Made by a program: the position numbers and the translations under genes. Of a DNA stretch of 14,045 nt, positions 1 to 8,088 are shown one piece after another. Numbering within the stretch: the stretch's first letter is position 1; each line of letters begins with the position of its first letter. Below the pieces are notes generated by a model, which was given only the letters and a program-made list of their open reading frames with translations, had not been told where the DNA came from and made no database searches. This DNA comes from Candidatus Methanophagales archaeon (GTDB lineage Archaea; Halobacteriota; Syntropharchaeia; Alkanophagales; Methanospirareceae). The stretch is from NCBI GenBank assembly GCA_030621535.1, contig JAUXHM010000011.1, positions 1 to 14,045 of the forward strand. The letters run 5' to 3'.

Positions 1-1704
1 GTCCTCTTTTCCGCCCCCTTTGGAGAAGCATTATCATTCGTTAAAACCGCCAAAGCGGTGGGATTAAGCCCCAAGATGTTTGGTATCATTGTAGCTCCTT
101 GTGACCCCGCTTTTGTCGAACAGTTAGGAAGGGATGCCGATTATATCTTTGGCCCATGCCAGTGGACTTCTGATCTCCCCTATGATGGTCCCGTCTTCGG
201 AAGCTCTGAAGACTACGCCCGACTTTTCCGTGAGAAGTTTGGAAAGGAGCCAGAGTATCATTCGGCAGCGGCTACTGCCTGTGGGGTGACCTATCAGCTC
301 GCCTTAGAAAAAGCCTCTTCCCTTGATCGTGAAGATGTTAGAGATGCCTTAGTATCCTTAGATGCCATGACTTTCTATGGGCGGATAAAGTTCAATGAGC
401 AAGGAAGGGACATCTATAACCCAATGGTGGCTATTCAGGTTCAAAGGGGGAAGAGAGTCACTGTCTGGCCAGAGCACCTTGCCACTGGTTCTGCCATATA
501 CCCCACTCCACCTTGGGAAGAAAGGGAAATAAAAATCGGTGCTATATACCCTCTTACAGGCTCCTTGGCTACAACCGGTGCAGATATTAAGAATGGAATC
601 CTGCTTGCTGTGGACATAATTAACAATGAGCATAAAATGGATCTTCCATTAGCCAGGTCAAAAGGCATTGATTCACTTGATGGAGCAAAGAGCGAGATTG
701 TGTTTGGAGATAGTCAAGGCTCCCCTTCTGTCGGTAAGTCCGAGGTAGAGAGAATGATCGACGAGGAAAAAGTAGTCGCACTAATAGGGTGTTATCAGAG
801 TGCAGTCACTGCCGAGGCGAGCCAGGTGGCGGAGGATAAAGGAACACCTTTCCTCACTGCTTTATCAAGTGCTCCCAGCCTTACACAGCGTGGATCCGAC
901 TGGTTTTTTAGAACTAGTCCTAACGACAAAACCTTCGTTCAGAACTTCTACCAGTTTCTTCTAGATATTCGGGAAGAGAAAGACATAAAGGTAGAGAAGT
1001 TGGGAGTAGTATATGAAAACTCGGTATGGGGGTCGGAGTTTAGTGCCGATATACGACAATATGCCGAGAAATATGGCTATCAAGTAGTTGATAACATTTC
1101 TTACGATTCGGATACCACAAATGTAACCAATGAGGTTCAACGACTAAAGAATGCTAATCCTGATGTGGTGATGCAGGCATCCTATATTAACGATGCAATT
1201 CTTTATATGCAGACCTATAAAGAGACGAAGTTTACCCCTGATGCCATTCTGGCAGATAATGCAGGATTTATCGAACCAGAATTCCTCAAAACCCTCGGAG
1301 ATGACGGTAATTACATTCTTACACAAGCAACGTGGTCTAAGGACTTAGCAGAGACAAAGCCCCTAGTGGGAACTGTCAATCAGATGTTTAAGGAACGCTA
1401 TGGAGCAAATATGACTGGTAACTCAGCCCGTGCTTTCACCGGGATGTTGGTCTTAGCAGATGCTATCGATAGAGCGGGATCAACTGATTCTGAGGCTATC
1501 CGAGAAGCTCTTCTGGGGACAAATGTGTCTAGCGATAAGCTCATAATGCCCTGGGGCGGGGTCAAGTTTGACCGGGAGACGCATCAGAATATCCTGGGAA
1601 AATGCATAATCTGTCAGATCGTTGATCAAGAATATTACACTGTGTGGCCATGGAATCTTGCCACAAAAGCGCTCATCTGGCCCATGCCTCGAGAGCAGAA
1701 GTGA
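1..1704 (+). CDS. Tandem branched-chain-amino-acid-type ABC solute-binding protein (5' end outside window)
   Basis: This is a type I periplasmic binding protein (LivK / Peripla_BP_6 family) that would capture amino acids or similar small solutes outside the membrane for an ABC transporter or sensor. The frame is open from base 1, so the true start and any signal peptide lie upstream; 567 residues are visible. Visible residues 1 to about 175 are the C-terminal part of one binding domain, ending in a segment with VWPEHLATG. A complete second domain then begins at EIKIGAIYPLTGSLATTGAD, the usual mature N-terminus of this family, and ends with the matching VWPWNLATK before the TGA stop. The domain-end motifs are clearly homologous, so this is a duplication fused into one polypeptide. 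No signal peptide lies between the halves. The ligand cannot be read from the sequence. The family call is firm; the tandem arrangement is directly seen. Confidence 0.9.
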   Translation, partial: VLFSAPFGEALSFVKTAKAVGLSPKMFGIIVAPCDPAFVEQLGRDADYIFGPCQWTSDLPYDGPVFGSSEDYARLFREKFGKEPEYHSAAATACGVTYQLALEKASSLDREDVRDALVSLDAMTFYGRIKFNEQGRDIYNPMVAIQVQRGKRVTVWPEHLATGSAIYPTPPWEEREIKIGAIYPLTGSLATTGADIKNGILLAVDIINNEHKMDLPLARSKGIDSLDGAKSEIVFGDSQGSPSVGKSEVERMIDEEKVVALIGCYQSAVTAEASQVAEDKGTPFLTALSSAPSLTQRGSDWFFRTSPNDKTFVQNFYQFLLDIREEKDIKVEKLGVVYENSVWGSEFSADIRQYAEKYGYQVVDNISYDSDTTNVTNEVQRLKNANPDVVMQASYINDAILYMQTYKETKFTPDAILADNAGFIEPEFLKTLGDDGNYILTQATWSKDLAETKPLVGTVNQMFKERYGANMTGNSARAFTGMLVLADAIDRAGSTDSEAIREALLGTNVSSDKLIMPWGGVKFDRETHQNILGKCIICQIVDQEYYTVWPWNLATKALIWPMPREQK

Positions 1705-1808
1705 TAACCCATAATGTAAAGGAATTGAAGAATTGCTATGATAGTAGCAAGTGTAACTCCAACCACTCCCAGAAGGATATATTTTTTTAAATAGTAAGTT
1801 TTAAATAA
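1705..1808. other. Intergenic region between binding protein and methyltransferase remnant
   Basis: About 100 AT-rich bases with no open gene on the + strand. Read on the - strand, they encode a hydrophobic stretch (LLGVVGVTLATIIAILQFL) that resembles a membrane anchor or signal peptide, preceded by two lysines. It has no ATG and runs into the antisense of the binding-protein gene, so I do not call it a gene. A poly-T stretch followed by AT-rich sequence near 1779-1808 could end transcription of the upstream gene or serve as a promoter for the downstream remnant. Confidence 0.4.
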
Positions 1809-2428
1809 TTGAACTTAGCTTTAGAAAAACGATTCACGAGTCACATCATGAATCCGATATCTTTGGATGCTGAGGGGAACCCACCCCTGGATAAATCCGT
1901 AGAGATGGAGGAGGATACGGAGTACCAGCGGCAGCTTGCTCTCTTTGTCCGATGTTCGACAGAGAAAGGGATCGAGCTGTTGAAAATTGGAGAGATTATT
2001 GCTGGACTTTCCCACAGGAGATATTTTTTAGATATTGGTGCCGGATGAGGGGACTTAACTATTCCCATCTCGCAATCCTTTAATGAGACAACCGTGGTTG
2101 AGCCCGATGAGAAGCAGACGAGTTTTCTCAAGCGACGAAAATCCTATTTCAAGGTCTACAACGATTTCTGGGAAAAGGTTGACCTTGGCTCAAAGCGTTA
2201 TGACTTCATCCTTTGTTCCCATGTTCACTATTATATTGAGGAAAGTCACTGGCTGAATGGACAGAGAATTTGGAGGATATGGTTACAATCGGTCTTTTTC
2301 TCCTGATAGACAGTCGGTTCAGGGAATACGAAGAGGAGATTCGACAGTATTTTGAATCTCACCACAAAAGGGCTGATGGCTATCGCTTGATGCAAGATGA
2401 AATTCTTCTGGTAATCAAGAAGATTTAA
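1809..2428 (+). pseudogene. Class I SAM-dependent methyltransferase, disrupted by TGA and a frameshift
   Basis: The reconstructed protein is about 200 residues of a Rossmann-fold methyltransferase; its substrate is not recognisable. The first segment (from TTG 1809, or more plausibly ATG 1848) reads to FLDIGAG, the SAM-binding motif I. It stops at TGA 2046-2048 and continues in the same frame with GDLTIPIS, then VVEPDEKQ (the acidic end of strand 2) and YDFILCSHVHYY (motif IV/strand 4 region). At about 2245-2260 the frame is lost. The remaining third (LAEWTENLEDMVTIGLFLL through LLVIKKI) is in another frame and ends at TAA 2426-2428. Two independent lesions make this a decaying gene rather than a recoded one. 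It sits alone between the binding protein and the converging operon. The methyltransferase fold is well supported; the exact start is uncertain. Confidence 0.8.
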
Positions 2429-2454
2429 TTAAGCATGCCAAATCTAAGTTTGAT

Positions 2455-3378
2455 TTAAATTTCAGCCAGTTCTTTCCGAAGATACTCACCTTTCGGCGTA
2501 ATATGCACCATTACTTCAATTACGTTAGGGATGTTTTGAGTAATTTCTTTACGGATTTTTTCGGCGACCTCATGTCCTTTTTCAATGGTAAGATCCGGGT
2601 CGGTTTCCGCACATAACTCCACGTATAAGGCACCACCCAAGGTGCGAATGCGAAGGTTGTGGGTGAATGTCACTTCGGGAACCCGTTCCGCCATTTCTTC
2701 TACCAGAGCAACGGTTTCCAGAGAAGGAGAAAAATCAATCAGCTCCTTAACTGCCTGCACTCCTTCTTCCCAAGATGCGTGAAGGATAAGTCCAGCAATA
2801 ATCACCGTCGTGATGGTATCAACGTAGGGAAATATAGGGAATATCTCATGAATCACCACGCTGATGAGCACTAGCACCGAACTGATGGCGGCACTTCGAT
2901 GATGCCAAGCATTAGCAACCAGCATCGGGCTGCTTAATTTAATCCCCAGCCGCCGCGTCAACTGGAAAAGAACTTCCTTGGCTGCCACTGCTAAAGCGGC
3001 AACCAAGCCAACTTCAAAATAAAACCCTGTGGTGAATGTGTGCTCGGGGGCGCCAAAGGCATCCACGATGAGACCTACCCCAATAGCTGCCAGCAGCAGA
3101 GAGAAAAACAATGCTCCCAGTGTTTCTACACGGCGGTAACCATAATGCATGTGCACATCCGCTTCTCGGGCACTGATCTTCAAGGTTATCAGAGCGATAA
3201 AGTCCGAAACAAGGTCAGAGAACGAGTGGAATCCATCGGCAATCAATGCCAGGTACCCAGAATAACAGCCTACCACTATCTTTACAATAGCAAGTACTGC
3301 ATTGGTGGCTGCGCCTGCTATGGTGATCCTGCTTGCCTTTTTCAATCGTTCCTGATTTTGTCGTTGTTGGGTAAACAT
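2455..3378 (-). CDS. Cation diffusion facilitator (CDF) family metal transporter
   Basis: This 307-residue membrane protein should export divalent metal ions in exchange for protons. I start it at ATG 3378, with AAGGAA a few bases upstream; a TTG sits one codon earlier. The N-terminal part has the usual six hydrophobic segments (about residues 17-205), followed by a cytoplasmic C-terminal ferredoxin-like domain with histidine and acidic residues (about 215-300). Transmembrane segment 2 carries the metal motif ADGFHSFSDLVSD (D48, H51, D55, D59). Segment 5 carries AWHHRSAAISS, where the family usually has HHRSD: the metal-binding aspartate is alanine (A163) in this protein. It is the last gene of the operon, 28 bases after the kinase gene. 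Its presence may be incidental, or it may supply the metal used by the PP2C-type phosphatase (inference). The metal cannot be assigned. Confidence 0.9.
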   Translation of the reverse strand: MFTQQRQNQERLKKASRITIAGAATNAVLAIVKIVVGCYSGYLALIADGFHSFSDLVSDFIALITLKISAREADVHMHYGYRRVETLGALFFSLLLAAIGVGLIVDAFGAPEHTFTTGFYFEVGLVAALAVAAKEVLFQLTRRLGIKLSSPMLVANAWHHRSAAISSVLVLISVVIHEIFPIFPYVDTITTVIIAGLILHASWEEGVQAVKELIDFSPSLETVALVEEMAERVPEVTFTHNLRIRTLGGALYVELCAETDPDLTIEKGHEVAEKIRKEITQNIPNVIEVMVHITPKGEYLRKELAEI

Positions 3379-3406
3379 CAATATTCCTTCTTTTGAATCT
3401 CCACCA

Positions 3407-3832
3407 TTACTTCGGTGGCTGTCTTACAACCATCGTCAACACGTTCGTTCCCCCACTGAACTCATATTTTACCTCATCCATCAGCGTCTTCATGAAATAT
3501 ATTCCAAGCCCACCTGTCTTTCGCTCTTCCAAACTCGTATTCAGGTCAGGTGGTTGAGCAGCCGTAGGATCGAACGGTTTCCCCTCGTCTTTGATGACCA
3601 CAACGATTTCTTCCCCCTTTCTCCAACAGGCAATATCAATCGTTCCCACTTCATTTGCATATCCATATTCGATTATATTGGTGCACGCCTCGTCAACTGC
3701 CATTTGAACATTAAATATCTTACGATTATCTAAACCAAACTCGCGCATCGAATCACCGATAAAATCACCTATTAGTGATAAATTTTCCAATTTCCCTTCT
3801 ATTTTGAGTTCATCTCTCATTTGAATATTCAT
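3407..3832 (-). CDS. RsbW/SpoIIAB-like serine kinase (HATPase_c, anti-sigma-factor type)
   Basis: A 141-residue single-domain GHKL ATPase of the family that phosphorylates STAS-domain partners on serine. The N box is VDEACTNIIEYGY (E48, N52). The G1 box is DEGKPFDP (D82, G84). The G2 box is GGLGIYFMK (G107-G110), a full ATP site with no histidine-phosphotransfer domain. The start ATG lies one base after the phosphatase stop codon, and its ribosome site GGAG overlaps the end of that gene, so the two are translationally coupled. In bacteria these kinases also bind and hold a sigma factor; archaea have none, so the second partner here must be different or absent. The kinase family is firmly supported; the STAS protein encoded three genes upstream is the probable substrate (inference). 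Confidence 0.92.
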   Translation of the reverse strand: MNIQMRDELKIEGKLENLSLIGDFIGDSMREFGLDNRKIFNVQMAVDEACTNIIEYGYANEVGTIDIACWRKGEEIVVVIKDEGKPFDPTAAQPPDLNTSLEERKTGGLGIYFMKTLMDEVKYEFSGGTNVLTMVVRQPPK

Positions 3833-3833
3833 T

Positions 3834-5975
3834 TCACTCCGCCTTCAACACCATTAGCGTAATATCATCGAACTGGGGCTGTTTCCCGGCAAACGTCATT
3901 ATCTCATTCTGAACACGCGCAATTATATCTTGCGCAGGTAAGGTATGATTATCTCTAATTACACTGATAAGCCTCTCCTGACCAAATTGCTCCTCCTTTT
4001 CATTTATTGCTTCGGTTACCCCATCGGTATAAAGAACCACTATATCACCACTCCTCATCCCAATCTCTACCTCTTGCAGTTCGACATCCTCTATCACGCC
4101 CAAAGCGATTCCTCTTGCTTTTAATAAGACAATTTCACCGGATGTTTCCCGGAGCAGCAGAGGAGGGTTGTGCCCCGCATTTACGTAGGTCAAGTTCATC
4201 CTTTTTGAATCCACGATGGCGTAAAACAAGGTGACGAACATGCTGGATTTGGAATCTTCAAGAATCAACTCATTTGCTTGTCTTATCGCATTTGCGACGG
4301 TGGGGTTTCTCGCTGTGCTGGCACGAATCAAGGTTCGTGACAATGCCATGAACAGTGCTGCTGGGACGCCCTTCCCGGAAACATCGGCTATTGCCATGCC
4401 CCACTTATCTTCTGTGATGGGAATGAAATCATAGAAATCTCCTCCGACCTCCCACGCCGGTAGATTAACTGCTGCAAGGTCTATTCCCTCTATTTCTGGT
4501 GTGGATTCAGGCAGGAAACTTTGCTGAATCCCTTTTGCGATTTCCAATTCCTTCGACATGCGCTCCTTCTCCGCGGTAGTGCGACGCAGCTCCTCCATAT
4601 AGCCCTTTAAATCCGATGCCATTTTATTGAACGAATTTGCAAAGTCTTCGAGTTCATCTCCGGTCTTTACCTCGACCTTATAGTCAAGGTTTCCACCTCC
4701 TATGGCTTCAGAACCTTTTTTGAGTGCCACGATTGGGTTTGTGATTATTCTTGAGAGCAAAAAGGACAGTCCAGAAACTACCAAAAATAGCGCAATGAAA
4801 ATTACAATGAAGATTTTTTTCATGTTATCTATTTGCCGATTGATATGTTCGTCAGTTTGTTGTGTGGCTGCAACTATTTCGCTCTTTGTGGTTAGTGCTG
4901 GTGCTATTATCTCTTCAACAGGCATCACTATACCTACGCTCCAATTTGTACAGGTAACAGGAGCATAAGCAATATATCTATCCCCACCCTCAAATCTGCA
5001 TCTGGCGATTCCCGTATTGCCTGTGGCCATATTCTCTGCTATCGCTCTCAATTCGGGGTTATCGCTGAGTAGTAAATTCTCGGTTTCAAATGATTCATCC
5101 CACCTTGTATCCCCGGCAGACAATCCCGGGCGGGCAATAACCTTACCTTTATTGTCTATCAGAAGAGCATAGCCAAGCTCGCCTACTTGGGTATTTATGA
5201 TTCTTTCATCCATTGCTTTTATAGTCACATCAGCTCCAACCACACCTACTATTTCACCTGCTGGGCGATAGACTGGCTTTGAACAGGTGATCATTAATCC
5301 ACATCCACTAACATCAACATATGGTTCAGTCCATCCAATTTCGCTTGTTTCAACGGCTCTCTGATACCACACGCGCTTTCTTGGGTCGTATGAAGGATCA
5401 AACCCTGGATGCCACGGGTATGATCGGCTTATGCCTGATTCTGTTGAAATATAGACCCAGGCCAAATTTGGATCATTAGCATAAATAGGTATGAAAATGC
5501 TGTCCATGTTACTCGATAGGTTCAGTTCCTCTCTTACTGCATTCACAGATACACCTGGTGTTAGCACATAAACAGAAGTCGCGTATACATCCTCTGGTTT
5601 CTCTTCGTGAGAATAAGAGTGTCGGGATCCAAACGACGAGGGATTGCCCCAAAGAGTAGAAGCAAACTCGGTCATGATATTCGTTTCCGCCTCCACCTTT
5701 TCAAATACCACGTTGCTGATGTCTGCTTGGTCCTTTGCCAAACGAAGCAGGTATTCCTCTGCTTGATTTTCTAACGCCTTTGAGCTATCGTTCACTGCGC
5801 TTTCCCCTAGAGAAGTGCTGCTTTCTAAGGCATAATCCCCCACTTCGGTTATCGTGACAAAAGCAATGGAGCCGATAACGACCAGTGAAATCATGGATAG
5901 CGTTAAAAATACGATTAGGATTTTGGCAGTCATGCCTAATCGTGACCAGAGCGCTCTTCTATCTTTTACTCCCAT
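3834..5975 (-). CDS. Membrane sensor PP2C phosphatase: dCache - HAMP - SpoIIE/RsbU-type
   Basis: A 713-residue membrane protein that should dephosphorylate a phospho-STAS protein in response to an external ligand. Order of parts: transmembrane helix about 18-42; extracellular dCache domain about 45-360; second helix about 387-410; HAMP linker about 410-465; short coiled coil about 465-485; SpoIIE-type PP2C domain about 490-711. Metal-site residues are present: GGDFYD (D513, D517), ADVSGKG (D531), YTDGVTEA (D651) and FDDIT (D703, D704). The dCache domain contains Y196, R201, W203, Y204, Y219, D221 and D249. Their spacing matches the amino-acid-binding motif described for PctA-type sensors, with one extra residue before the last aspartate. 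The start ATG is 10 bases after the ThDP gene stop and has no clear ribosome site. The architecture is certain, the phosphatase activity very likely, and the amino-acid ligand a strong prediction. Confidence 0.93.
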   Translation of the reverse strand: MGVKDRRALWSRLGMTAKILIVFLTLSMISLVVIGSIAFVTITEVGDYALESSTSLGESAVNDSSKALENQAEEYLLRLAKDQADISNVVFEKVEAETNIMTEFASTLWGNPSSFGSRHSYSHEEKPEDVYATSVYVLTPGVSVNAVREELNLSSNMDSIFIPIYANDPNLAWVYISTESGISRSYPWHPGFDPSYDPRKRVWYQRAVETSEIGWTEPYVDVSGCGLMITCSKPVYRPAGEIVGVVGADVTIKAMDERIINTQVGELGYALLIDNKGKVIARPGLSAGDTRWDESFETENLLLSDNPELRAIAENMATGNTGIARCRFEGGDRYIAYAPVTCTNWSVGIVMPVEEIIAPALTTKSEIVAATQQTDEHINRQIDNMKKIFIVIFIALFLVVSGLSFLLSRIITNPIVALKKGSEAIGGGNLDYKVEVKTGDELEDFANSFNKMASDLKGYMEELRRTTAEKERMSKELEIAKGIQQSFLPESTPEIEGIDLAAVNLPAWEVGGDFYDFIPITEDKWGMAIADVSGKGVPAALFMALSRTLIRASTARNPTVANAIRQANELILEDSKSSMFVTLFYAIVDSKRMNLTYVNAGHNPPLLLRETSGEIVLLKARGIALGVIEDVELQEVEIGMRSGDIVVLYTDGVTEAINEKEEQFGQERLISVIRDNHTLPAQDIIARVQNEIMTFAGKQPQFDDITLMVLKAE

Positions 5976-5985
5976 CGCTGTTTAT

Positions 5986-7707
5986 TTACAAATAATCTAA
6001 CCTTGCACGGAGTTCGCCCACACCCTTTACCCATCGGTCTATCGGAGGAACTTCGTTTGGATCTATGATGACATCAATCACGGTCGGAACTGCGCCCTCG
6101 ATAGCCTCTGGCAATATCTCCGAAAGCTCTCCCGGTCGCTCTATCCGGTATCCTTTTGCGCCGAGTCCTTCTGCAACCCGTGCAAAATTCACCTCCTTAA
6201 AAGTCGTGGATACGGTTTTATCACCGAGACTGAATCGCTGAAGATCGTGTACCAACCCTAATTTCGAATTATTCTGAACGATCCAAACCACGGGAATATC
6301 ATAGTTCACCGCGGTAGCTACCTCCATTCCATTCATCTGAAAACAACCATCACCTACGATCGCAACTACGGGCCTATCAGGAGCGGCGAGTTTTCCACCT
6401 ATTGCGGCTGCGGTTGCGTATCCCATCGTGAGCATCCCAAAGGCAGATATAAAATTCGGCTTTTTGAATCGCATGTAATGAATCGCCCAGCATATATGGT
6501 TGCCGGTATCAACGAAGACGATTGCATCATCAGGCAAACTCTCCTGAATTTCTCGCATCAGTGCCTGAGGTTTTATCGGAACCGATTCTGAGAACGTCTT
6601 CGCCCCGTTAACAACCATTCCAACACTATCCTTGAATTTAATAATATCCTCGATTGGTCGCTCCTCCTTCGGGTCGTGCTTTTGTAATTCTCTTAAAACC
6701 CTGAACGAGATTTCGTTTATCACGGCTTGGCAATCCCCGACCAGACCAATGTCTGCTACATAGTTCTTGTCGATTTCTGATGGGTCAATGTTGACGTGGA
6801 TTAGAGAATCGCTCGGTTCAAGTTTCGGGTCCCAGGAAAAGGTCGTCAACTGATTCAGGCTGGCGCCAACTACTAACAATACATCCACGTCGCCCATTAA
6901 ATATTTTTCTGCAACTGGCGACCCGCTAAATCCTAAAACACCCAATGAAAGGTCGTGGTCTTCAGGGAATGCACCCTTTGCCTTTGGTGTTGTCGCAACC
7001 GGAATGTTGAGCATTTCTGCAAGTTCGAGAACTTCTGAAGTCGCATCGGATGCAATCACTCCGGAACCAACAAGCATTGCCGGCTTCTTTGCATTTACGA
7101 GCTTTTCTGTTGCGTCTATCACCAATTTTCTATCGAAGTAGGCGGATTTGACCCGATACCTCCGTGGTGGAAGCAGCGTGTCTTCTATTTCTGCTTCCAT
7201 AATGTCTTTTGGATAACTGATGTGTACAGGACCTTTCTTGCCACTGAATGCGATTCTGAATGCCTCCCTTACTGTCTCTGGCATCTTATATCTGGACATT
7301 ATCATCTCACTGTATTTAGTTATTGGATCGAACATTGCGACGGAATCGACACCCTCCTTTGTAGAGTCTTGAAACGTCCCTTTTCCGTAGATACTCGTGG
7401 GAACCTGCCCTGTTATAACTAATAGGGGAACATTATCCATATACGCATTTGCAACCCCGGTAACGAGGTTTGTGGTACCGGGACCGGATGTTGAATAGCA
7501 GACGCCGATCTTACCGCTCACCCTTGCGTATCCATCAGCCATAAAAGCCGCGCCTTCTTCGTGTTTTGATAATATCGGTTTAATCGCATCCTGCTTGTTT
7601 ATGGCATCGTAAAGTGGAACCAACGCTGTACCCGGAACGCCGAAGATATATTCAACACCTTCACCTTCTAAATACCTTAATAACAGTCCTGCGGTCGTTA
7701 TCTTCAT
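5986..7707 (-). CDS. ThDP-dependent acetolactate-synthase-like enzyme
   Basis: A 573-residue full-length thiamine-diphosphate enzyme of the acetohydroxyacid synthase (IlvB/AlsS-like) family, predicted to join 2-oxo acids by decarboxylative carboligation. The pyrimidine-binding domain has the catalytic glutamate in SKHEEGAAFMADGYAR (E50) and the SGPGTTN and GQVP motifs with Q113. A central FAD/nucleotide-type domain follows (about 190-340). The pyrophosphate domain has GDG at 452-454 and NN at 479-480, the standard metal-ThDP spacing. After NN the sequence is SKLGLVHDLQ, without the MVxQWQ-like motif typical of true AHAS large subunits, so the exact substrate is open; other carboligases or lyases of the family are possible. 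No small regulatory subunit is nearby. The ribosome site GGAG lies in the end of the STAS gene, and the genes are 6 and 10 bases from their neighbours, placing this enzyme inside a signalling operon. The family is firm; acetolactate as product is moderate. Confidence 0.85.
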   Translation of the reverse strand: MKITTAGLLLRYLEGEGVEYIFGVPGTALVPLYDAINKQDAIKPILSKHEEGAAFMADGYARVSGKIGVCYSTSGPGTTNLVTGVANAYMDNVPLLVITGQVPTSIYGKGTFQDSTKEGVDSVAMFDPITKYSEMIMSRYKMPETVREAFRIAFSGKKGPVHISYPKDIMEAEIEDTLLPPRRYRVKSAYFDRKLVIDATEKLVNAKKPAMLVGSGVIASDATSEVLELAEMLNIPVATTPKAKGAFPEDHDLSLGVLGFSGSPVAEKYLMGDVDVLLVVGASLNQLTTFSWDPKLEPSDSLIHVNIDPSEIDKNYVADIGLVGDCQAVINEISFRVLRELQKHDPKEERPIEDIIKFKDSVGMVVNGAKTFSESVPIKPQALMREIQESLPDDAIVFVDTGNHICWAIHYMRFKKPNFISAFGMLTMGYATAAAIGGKLAAPDRPVVAIVGDGCFQMNGMEVATAVNYDIPVVWIVQNNSKLGLVHDLQRFSLGDKTVSTTFKEVNFARVAEGLGAKGYRIERPGELSEILPEAIEGAVPTVIDVIIDPNEVPPIDRWVKGVGELRARLDYL

Positions 7708-7713
7708 TTACAA

Positions 7714-8055
7714 TCACTCTCCTTTGAAACTATTTACAGCCTCTTCTTCTCGCTCGTAGAACTCAAAGAGCTGCGTAAATCCCGCAATGTCAAACACTTC
7801 CTTTACATAGGGCTTCAAGCAAGCCAATTTTATATTTCCTTGAACCTTTTTCAGCCGCTTCAGTGATGCAAGCATCACTCTCAATCCCGAGCTACTGATA
7901 TATTCCACACCGTCAAAATTCACGACGATTCTCACGCTGCCCTTGTCAATCAGTGCGTTTATACTGCTCTCTACTCCGTTTGAGAGATAGGCGTCGAGCC
8001 TGCCGTTCAGAGATAATATCTCTACATTACCATCGCTTTTTCCTTCTATTTCCAT
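7714..8055 (-). CDS. STAS-domain anti-sigma-factor antagonist-like protein (RsbV/SpoIIAA type)
   Basis: A 113-residue single STAS domain, the phosphorylatable member of a partner-switching system. The hallmark helix start is VEYISSSGLRVML. By alignment with SpoIIAA and RsbV (DSSGL, DSTGL), the phosphorylated serine should be S55, with S54 in place of the usual aspartate; S54 and S56 are adjacent alternatives. Earlier strands (EILSLNGRLDAYLS) are typical. ATG 8055 has a good ribosome site, GAGGTGA, 7-8 bases upstream. It is the first gene of the five-gene operon, and its stop is 6 bases before the ThDP enzyme. The kinase and phosphatase of the same operon would set its phosphorylation state. 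The target of the unphosphorylated form is unknown. Confidence 0.9.
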   Translation of the reverse strand: MEIEGKSDGNVEILSLNGRLDAYLSNGVESSINALIDKGSVRIVVNFDGVEYISSSGLRVMLASLKRLKKVQGNIKLACLKPYVKEVFDIAGFTQLFEFYEREEEAVNSFKGE

Positions 8056-8088
8056 AATCTATCTCACCTCGTATCTTTAATAACTACT

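Noticed and set aside
2046..2048. TGA in the methyltransferase as a selenocysteine codon
   Set aside because: The residue position in motif I is not a cysteine or selenocysteine site in the family, no SECIS-like structure was recognised, and a second frameshift in the same gene points to decay.
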